From Crotalaria pallida (lineage: Eukaryota > Streptophyta > Magnoliopsida > Fabales > Fabaceae), in contig CM075655.1 of NCBI GenBank assembly GCA_037953625.1, forward strand, positions 121,031,001 to 121,095,000: DNA of 64,000 nt. The letters run 5' to 3'. Position 1 is the stretch's first letter; every line of letters starts with the position of its first letter. The position numbers and the translations under genes were made by a program. The notes beneath the pieces were generated by a model. The model saw only the letters and a list, made by a program, of their open reading frames with translations. It did no database searches and had not been told where the DNA came from. Shown here piece by piece: positions 56,012 to 64,000 of this stretch.

Positions 56012-56483
56012 TTTTATGGGCTACTACATTAGCCTTCTTTGTTGCTATGTAGGGGCCTATGCTAATGGCCATATCTTATATGTTTATATTTATGTATGTT
56101 CTGCCTTATGCAGTTATGCTTACTGTCATGGTTGATTCATAAAAACTGTCATAGTTTATCTCATGGCATGGTTATATTCTATATTTAAAGATGTTAGCCT
56201 TTTAAGCATGTTTAGACACAAATGTCGGAGGATACTATCATTCTTACTAGTGTGTTGTAATGATTTTTCCTGTGACATAATGATAAACCTCTGAATTACT
56301 GTTCCCTTTCACTCAGGCCTTTGGTAAAATGGAATTCATTACTTTGAAATTACAGCGTTTATTCATACAGAAAAAGTAATATCGATGATAAAAGAAAGTG
56401 AAGAATAAAATACAGTAAATTAAAATGCGTTTAAACTTTCAAAACAAAAGAATTGCTGCCCGCATCTGAATCAACATCTTGTT
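56012..56483. other. Convergent intergenic region between JAZ and the cyclophilin-like gene
   Basis: Contains the 3' UTRs of both genes. No other feature was seen. Confidence 0.5.
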
Positions 56484-59400
56484 TCAATCTTCATGGCTTT
56501 GCTTGACTCTTCCCAACAACAAGGGAACTGGTTTTTCTAAAACGGTCACATTAACATTGTTCCAAACATCAGATACTGTGGGTAGTGCCGCAATTTTCTC
56601 AGCAATGTGCATGTCTTCTGGAATAACAGAACCAAAGACAGTGTATTCATGTTTCCATTCTGCATGGTTAGCAAGGCTAATAAAGAATTCTGGGCCAGAA
56701 CCAACCCAAGCAACCGAGCCCCTTCTTAATGTTGGACAATCTTCCATGGGAAGTTTCTTGAATGGGGTGCCTTGGACTTCGAGTGTCCCCTGAATCAATG
56801 CATAAGGGGGGCCAAAAGGAGCCTGCAAAATGAGGACTCATTTACTATCATCCAACATTACAAACATTATGGCTTGCATTGAAGTTGTGAATATGCAAAT
56901 AAATTTTTGGCTTAATTATGTCACAGATCCCTGAAGTTTGTGGTACTTTTGCCAGATACCCTTATACTTTTTTTTTTTTCAATGTTTGACTCTTCGAAGT
57001 TACTTCTGGGTTTGTCATATACCCCTACTACCGATTCTGGCCAATTTTGCTGACATGTAACATCGGAATCGTGATCAGACGCAGGAGGTTAAGCACCTGG
57101 TGCCCTGTGGGCGAAGATCTTTTGTTTTTTTAATTTAAAAAACTAAAAAACTAAATATTTTTATATTTTTAGTTAAATAAAAAAAGAAAAAAAAGAATTG
57201 AAGAGAGAGGTCGTCTTCGACCGTGTGACATCACACGACACCACATGACCAACCTCCTGCGTCTGACTAAAATTCTGATGTTACATGTCATCAAAATTGC
57301 CCACAATCGAAAGTAGGGGTATATGACAAACCCAGAAGTAACTTCGGGGAGTCAGACATTGAAAAAAAGTATAAGGATATCTGACAAAAGTACCCCAAAC
57401 TTCAGGGACTGTGACATAATTAAGCCTAAATTCTTTCTATTGTTGCTATGCAAATGACATCAATTGAAGTTCAATACTTTTTTACTAAACCTTAAACATA
57501 TGTTTTCGATTGGAAAAAAAAAGATTAATCTCTTTGAATACAAATTAAAATTGTATCGGGATTTCTAACATCATGAAGCCCCGCTCTCCATTCTCAGCTA
57601 TTCCAAGTGAGATAAAGAAAGGGAAAGAAATTTAAGTAGAAATAATTCATGTTAAAAGGAAATGATCTGCTTCAATGAAAAAACTGACATTTTCAGTAGC
57701 CATGCACAGATTATAAAGTGTCTATTCCTCAAGGTTCAACTATCCTACTATGCAAAAGTTCAAACATGGTCCATGCTTGATCCATGAAAATCCAAAGATT
57801 TATTGATTGAATTGCTTCAACATGAATCAATCAACTCACCGTGGTTAGACATTCCATCCTCTTTGGGAATTTTTTAATTGATAGCTGTTAACTTTAAGTA
57901 AGCTGTTCATACAGATAACAATCTATAGCTTAAGGATTTCATATGGCTGGGAGGAAAACAAGACAAATGTGCTACCAGAAACAGCACATACAGACCCCAA
58001 CCATAAGACTGAGCTTAATGAGGATAATTAACAATAAGACTGAGCTTAATACAGAATTGGACAATAAAGTAACTAACACTGATGAGAACTAGATTATAAT
58101 GCAAGAAGCCAGAAATGCATAACATAATTTGGATAGAGTTTTAGACAATTTCAGAGTGATACTGAATGAGGGAGTGTGTGAGTGTGTGTATGTGTGTATC
58201 CAATCACGCATCAGAAGGGAAAATCAGTCTTACATTTTCTATGTGGTTTCCTTCTGAATCCCATGATTGACCTCGGCTCTCCGCACGGTAAAATTGGCAG
58301 CCTGCACAATGACGCAAAGCCAACAATTCTATAATGTAGGCAACAGAGTGCGGAGCACAGTCAGGGAAAAGCTGCACCAAATAAAGAATCTCCGGAGTTA
58401 AAACATATTCCTCACTCATGACTAGGCTATTTTGAAATTCAATCAACTAAATATGGATTCATAGTGTAAGCAGAAACAAGACTAGGTCAAGATACATAAG
58501 GTATTAACAGAAAAACTAACATATGGTAATTAGACATCAGCACTTCAAAGGAATCAACAGCAACCAGTTTCATAGTCAACAAATCCTTAGTGTAATTGTT
58601 TAAATATATTGGAAAAGAGGGACATCTCCATACATTTTACATAGAGATAGCTCTTCATCTTCCTTGCAATCTATTAAACTAATGTTGTTCTCCATAGTTA
58701 TTCATTAAAGTTTCAACTGAGGTGATCATATCTAATAAAAGTACATGGAGGTTATGTGTATGTTTTGATGATCTCTTAATAAAAATACACACGCAAAAAC
58801 AGTTTACTTTTGTTGGGCCCTGGGACAATGAGATCAAACAAATATTCATATTATAAGCTCAAAAATAGATGCAGGTTGCATCCTGTCCAGGATTTTATTC
58901 AATTTCTTACCACATGATTATGCAAAAAAATATTCATATAAGCTCAAATAATCAGGATTTTAGAGGTCCAAAAAGCCTAAGCACTTACTTTAATATGAAG
59001 AGCTCCATATTCCGTTTCCAAACGAATAATGCCCTGAGAAAAGATAAAAAGAATGTTGATAGATAAGATAACCCTTCATAAGAATAAAATTCCAACTAAC
59101 GAATACATCATAAGGAGACTAAAAAGAAACAGATAATTTGCCCAAGATGGTTACCAATTAATTACAACACAAAAGTCATTCATATAGATCAGATTCATCA
59201 CTCAATTAATGCCGTAGTGCATAAAATAGAGAGTCTTAGTAGAAAACATGAAACGTGATTATCAACAAGGATTTTAGGTTATATACATGCCATGGTTTTC
59301 CCCTTCAAAGATTATGCAGTAAATTCTTTACTATAGAATGTGAACAGGAAAAATATGTATTTGGAGGTAATCAGTGTCTGAGCCCATGAGAGACAAAATT

Positions 59401-61310
59401 TGGTAATTTTCTTTCAGGTTCAGCACACATTTCTAAGCCAGTATGTGAATGAAAATTTAAAATCATACAGTAGTTCAGTGTAGATATTTTCCCGAGGCAG
59501 TGACTATCAAGTCCATTTGGTAGCATAGTAATTGGCAAGCAACAGCTTTATAAATTAAAATGACGTTTATTAAGAAATGGCAAACTTCTCTTACCTCTCC
59601 TTTCCCAAAGATGAGACCAGAAGTCCAACTAACTATTTCCCCTGGAGGCACACCACCTTGACGTTCAGGAGCTAAGCTGTCCTTTTGTTTCTTCAGCCAA
59701 CACTGAAACAGTGAAGTCAAATGCTGTGAGCCTGTGACTTCTAAGCTCAAGGCCGATTTTTTGACTAAAAAATAAATTTTAATTTTTTTAAAAAACTCTG
59801 GAATAATAGTCCTGAACCAAAATTAACTCTATCCTGCATAAATTCACTCCAAGAGAATTTGCAGCATGCCATAACAGGAAGTTGGTAGTTGAAGATTATT
59901 CCCATTAAAAATAACAGAATTTGAAGCATGCCAACAGAAAAAACAGACTCTTCCACTTCACACCCACAAATATCTCAAAAGCATGCCCCCCATACACACT
60001 TTGCTAATCCAAGCCTAAATAAAAACAGGCAAGTTCTTCCATCGTGCTTGATCAAGACACTAATGAATCTATTTGTGTACCTTATTACTTAAGTATTTAA
60101 ATCACAATCAGCAAACTCAAAATGCTGAGGCAGTCGCAATTTGCTTGCATAATCATGTGGTAAGAAATGGAAACTCTTCAGGTTCAGGATGAATCAAGAA
60201 AAACACATGTAAGTGGAGGCCATGAAGGAGCGTCCAAGTTTAAGGTTATACGATCTAACACTGAAAGTATAACTTTATTTGCTCATAGAGTATAGTGCCG
60301 ACTGCATAAATTTGAATGGTAACCATAATTGAAATCAACCAATAATGCTACACAATGAAGAAAAAATTGACAGAACTCAACCACAATTTGATTAAAATCT
60401 AGAGTCATAACTGCACAGGTCAAAGTGGTAAAATCCACTCATATATCCAACAATCCATAAAAATGCAATTCATCCACAACAAATATAGCAAAAAAGTTAT
60501 GGTTGTTTTGTATCTTCTGAAAACAGCAGATACTGTCTGTATATAAGTCAAGTCAACTGAAATTCTGCCATAAGAATCTACTAATTACAAAATTGGGTTT
60601 TAAATCCCGCAACCACAATTGCGACCCGAATTATGGTTTTGGTATGCTCATCAACCACAATGCTGCCGCAATTGTAAATGCAAGGTGACCATAACTGCGA
60701 TTACGACCTCAATTTAAAACCATTTATAGTGGTATACCCGAGGACTCAGCTCGGCAACATCAACACCAAATTCCAAATCATGTTATTATGACTTGTCCAA
60801 AATGATGGACCATTGGATCCAAATGGCAATACTCAAAAGCACAGATCTTCAAACAGTTGTAAGTCAACTAACTAACTAACTAACTAACTAACAAAGAGCT
60901 TGGAAAGCAAGTAACTTTACCTCACCAAACTTAGATCCACAAGCTTCACGATTTCCACAATAGACCCACGTGTCACACAAGCATGGCCCATCTTTCCCAG
61001 TGCACATGGATTTACATGCTTCACAACAACCTCGGGAAGTGTTGAATTTAAACTCAGAACCCCATTTCACAGCTGCACCCCAAAGCTCCAAACTTTCAAT
61101 CCCTCTGCAACACCCATTAACGTTATTCGTGTCTTGAACCGATGCCAATGACGAACCGAGCTCTGAAACCGAAGAGGAAGAGATTCTGTTGGAAGTGACA
61201 AATGCAGAGATGAAGGTGTAGACTATACCACAAGAAATGAAACCAGCGAATATAAGGATCAAAGGGTTTGAGAGAGTGGAGTTGTTGGGTTCATTGTTCT
61301 TACGACCCAT
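56484..61310 (-). CDS. Membrane-anchored cyclophilin-like protein with a Cys-rich domain
   Basis: Five exons (minus): 61310-60921, 59702-59595, 59033-58989, 58371-58234, 56822-56484. They join in frame to 339 aa. Residues about 15-38 form a single hydrophobic segment after a short basic start (MGRKNN), so it is probably a type II protein of the secretory pathway. Residues about 65-135 are rich in cysteine (CCRG, GCCEACKSMC, GPCLCDTWVYCG, CGSKFGECW), of PAN/Apple-like appearance. The C-terminal half resembles cyclophilins: IIRLETEYGALHIKLFPDCAP, CQFYRAE, YALIQG, FFISLANHAEWKHEYTVFGSV. The catalytic arginine position (FYR for FHR) is kept, but GFMIQGGD is changed to ALIQGTL, so prolyl-isomerase activity is uncertain. 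Introns are long, and intron 4 holds a MULE. Plant genomes annotate such proteins as cyclophilin-type isomerases; I cannot name the orthologue. Confidence 0.85.
56909..57426. mobile_element. MULE in intron 4 of the cyclophilin-like gene
   Basis: A 518 bp element. Both ends read GGCTTAATTATGTCACAG inward, and the inverted repeat continues for about 170 bp per arm, including AAGTTACTTCTGGGTTTGTC and its complement. The target duplication TAAATTTTT and TAAATTCTT (56900-56908 and 57427-57435) matches at eight of nine positions. The centre is short, with an A/T run. No open frame. Confidence 0.88.
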
Positions 61311-61689
61311 TAATGTGGAATTTTTTTAGAGAATGGATTGGCTGAACTAAGTTGACCAGGAGAGAGAAAAACAGAGGAGCGTTGACCAAGAAAGAAAGTA
61401 ATGAAGAGGGTTGTTGGGATTGTGATGGTGATAGAACAGTGGTGATGGAAATGGGAAGGGTTAATTCATGAGAATTATTATTGAAAAGTTGAGAGAATGG
61501 AATAAGAAGAAGAAGAAGCATGAGTGAGAGAGAGGGTGGTGGAAGTGGAATGCCAGCTTTTCATGCTCTCTCTGGTTTTTTCCGATCGAATGCAGAGTCT
61601 GAGTCAGTCACATATTCGGGACTTTTTTGTCTTTGTCATTTGCCTATAATTGAACTCAATTATGATGATGAGACAAATTTATTAAACAA
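61311..61689. promoter_or_regulatory. Promoter and leader region of the cyclophilin-like gene
   Basis: Sequence upstream of the minus-strand ATG, with CT-rich tracts on the gene strand (about 61330-61580) typical of a plant 5' leader. No clear TATA box was picked out. Confidence 0.35.
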
Positions 61690-61715
61690 CTAGCTCTTAC
61701 CCCGTGCAATGCACG
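61690..61715 (-). mobile_element. Helitron-like 3' terminus
   Basis: On the minus strand a hairpin CGTGC-ATT-GCACG is followed nine bases later by CTAG and then a T. This is the layout of a Helitron 3' end (stem-loop, CTRR, insertion between A and T). The body would extend to the right, into the AT-rich DNA. No 5' TC end and no Rep/helicase frame were found. Confidence 0.45.
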
Positions 61716-63268
61716 ATTACTGATAATTTAATGTTTTTATATTAAATATTTTAGAGTAAAGATTTTTTTTAATTTTAAAGTAAAAATTATTATTACACAA
61801 CAATAAAAAATATTCAAAAAGACAGAGACTCAAATCAAACCCTACACTTAAAAAAATTAATTTGAATGAGTTTGTTGAGAATTTTGTACTTTTTTGTATA
61901 AATAAAAAGTAACACTTTTTATGTGATATCTTCCTTATTTATTTAATGGATAAATTAACATTTTTATATGATTATCAACTTTATTTTGAAGAATCAAAAG
62001 TAAATTATATTTAAATATTTTCATCTTTTTGTTTGGTGGTATTATGAGTAAATTTAAGGATAAATTAGAATATTCAGTATTTCATGGGACATGAAAATGA
62101 TATTGAACTAATTGTTATTCTTGACTGTCTTGATTAACACAGTGCATTTTATAAGGAATATAACAACTGCCCCTTTTTTTTATATTTTTATTATTATATT
62201 TGTCTATGTATAGATGAATATTAAATTAATATATTTCTTATTTAGTTTATCGATGAAATAACAGGTTTTTATATACGTTTATTATGATATTATGATTAAT
62301 CGGAGTGGAATCAAAATTAAACTTTTTTTTAATATTTTTTTGTTTGATGGTATTATGAGTATATATAAAGATAAATCAAAATATTTCCTATTTCATGGGA
62401 CATGATAATTTAGTATTTTTTGAATATAAATTATTATCTTTTTAATATGATTATCACATTTATTATTATTACTATTATTATTCATATTTAAATATTTTGA
62501 TATTTTTTTTATCGTTTATCTTATCTCAAGTTAATCATAAGATTTTATCCTAAAAAATCTTTATCTTAATTTTTCTAATCATCTTGAATTAATTTTTTTT
62601 TCAATTTTTGAAATGTATGTACCTTTGTTTTTAATCTGTTACTTTTTTTAGAGATTATAACAACTAAAGTATTTATCCATTGCAAACTTTTTACAACATG
62701 ATAATCATTATATTTAATCATATATCCATATTATTTGTAATGTTTGAAAAGATCTATACTTTTTAATATTTAATTTGTTTTAATTTAAAAAAAAAATATT
62801 GGAATATTCTCAATTTCGATATTGTAATACTCATAAAATATTGGTATGTAAATAAATTTGTCATATTTATAAGATAATGATTTCATATACAGATAATGAT
62901 AAATAAATTGAAATAATGATAATGATAATGATAATGATTTCATATACAGATAAAGATTTCATATACAGATAATGATAAATAAATTGGAATAATGATAATG
63001 ATAATGATAATGATTTCATATACAGATAATGATAAATAAATTGGAATAATGATAATGATAATGATAATGATTTCATATACAGATAATGATTTCATTATCC
63101 TCAGTATATCCATATTGCATACTATATATAATGATTTTATATACAGATAATGATAAATAAATTGGAATAATTTATTTAATTTCAAATTGTAATTTTGGTT
63201 GGAAATAATGATTATCTTTTTATATAAGTATAGTAGATAAATGTATGGCATTAACATCTAAAATTTGA

Positions 63269-63313
<45 letters not shown>

Positions 63314-64000
63314 AAAACAAAACATTCCCTAAAAAAACTTATCAAACCATTATTTAAATATTTTAGCCAAACATAATTATCTTATTAAAAATATCTATGA
63401 TTAATTTTTTTAACTATTTTTATACATTAGTTAATTTTTTCCAAAAATTTTACTTATAATTCCCTATAATTATAAATTTTCAAAATTGGTCCTCATCAAA
63501 CATTCCTTTTTCCTTCTAATTTACTATTTGAAGCTCAAATTTGGCATTATTTATTAGAGGATAAGATTTACGCTTTTTATATTACACTATTAATCTTTTT
63601 TTTTTGTCTTTTTTTTTTTCCTATTTCTCTCGTTGTAAGAGTATGATTTTTATATTTGTTATATTACTTTTGAATGGATGGATTACTTCAAAATATATAG
63701 ATGGGAATACATGTCTTTGGAAGAACCAATTTAAAAAATTTCTAAAACTTAAAAAATAAAGCAGGTTAAAAACATTTCAAATATATTTATCTATTTAAGT
63801 CTTTATCAAAACACGGATTTATTTCCAGTATTTGAAATACATGTACCATAACAATCTTATACATATCTTATACGTACCACAATATTATTGAGGAGTCATC
63901 AAATACATATTGCATACTACATATAATGATTTGAAAAACTTGTCAAACTAAAGATAATGATTTAACAGATAAGATTAAATAAATTTTAAATCTAAGGATA
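61716..64000. other. AT-rich non-coding DNA to the window end
   Basis: Very AT-rich, with stops in all frames. Contents are a tandem repeat at 62877-63170 and a (TA)n tract at about 63271-63310. It may be the body of the Helitron-like element ending at 61690. Confidence 0.5.
62877..63170. repeat. Tandem repeat of about 60 bp with inner (ATAATG)n
   Basis: Repeated units combine TTTCATATACAGATAATGAT, AAATAAATTGGAATAATG and a run of ATAATG. Three near-complete units and several partial ones are present; a diverged unit appears after 63125 and similar words recur near 63925-63990. Minus-strand frames over it are artefacts of the repeat. Confidence 0.85.

Noticed and set aside
37769..61310. A biosynthetic or functional gene cluster formed by CAT, UVH1, JAZ and the cyclophilin-like gene
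   Set aside because: The genes act in unrelated processes, lie on both strands and are spaced by transposons; nothing in the sequence suggests co-regulation.
62867..63257. Minus-strand open frames rich in Ile, Ser and Tyr
   Set aside because: They are translations of the tandem repeat and change with unit number.

Overview
This is a stretch of plant nuclear DNA from a eudicot, most likely a papilionoid legume. Reasons: strongly AT-rich intergenic DNA; genes with short exons and GT-AG introns; plant-only families (expansin-like, LIL3, SUVH, JAZ); and tRNA-derived SINEs, Stowaway MITEs and Mutator-like foldback elements. Legume is an inference from how the proteins and repeats look; no database was searched. 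No ribosomal RNA, organellar, viral or bacterial sequence was seen.

Layout, left to right. (1) 1-6.1 kb: a SINE, then a SUVH5/6-type histone H3K9 methyltransferase (+) with a probable 5'UTR intron and a four-copy tandem repeat just after the stop. (2) 6.1-8.3 kb: intergenic, MITE-like. (3) 8.3-11.2 kb: a four-exon expansin-like B gene (-). (4) 11.2-14.8 kb: intergenic with a foldback element. (5) 14.8-16.4 kb: a LIL3 light-harvesting-like gene (+) with a reading-frame break at the end of exon 1, followed 12 bp after its stop by a 1.64 kb MULE with a perfect 9 bp target duplication. (6) 18.4-21.3 kb: a nine-exon GDH2-type glutamate dehydrogenase (-). (7) 21.3-37.7 kb: 16 kb without a gene, filled by MITEs, three SINEs in the forward orientation plus one in reverse, a GC-cored hairpin, a non-autonomous LTR retrotransposon, two hAT elements (one carrying a nested SINE and a tandem array) and a MULE. 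(8) 37.8-41.6 kb: a five-exon cationic amino acid transporter (+). (9) 42.3-48.3 kb: a nine-exon XPF/UVH1 repair nuclease (-). (10) 48.3-54.9 kb: nested foldback and Pack-MULE-like elements, MITEs and a SINE. (11) 54.9-56.0 kb: a short JAZ jasmonate repressor (+). (12) 56.5-61.3 kb: a membrane-anchored cyclophilin-like protein (-), convergent with JAZ, with a MULE in its last intron. (13) 61.7 kb to the end: AT-rich DNA beginning at a Helitron-like 3' terminus and carrying a tandem repeat.

The genes are unrelated single-copy housekeeping or regulatory loci: chromatin silencing, cell wall, chlorophyll metabolism, nitrogen metabolism, amino-acid transport, DNA repair, jasmonate signalling and protein folding. 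They do not form a pathway or cluster. The most distinctive content is the dense set of short non-autonomous transposons, many with target duplications readable directly in the sequence. Exon joins were worked out by hand from GT-AG sites and reading phase; for seven of the eight genes they give a continuous reading frame.
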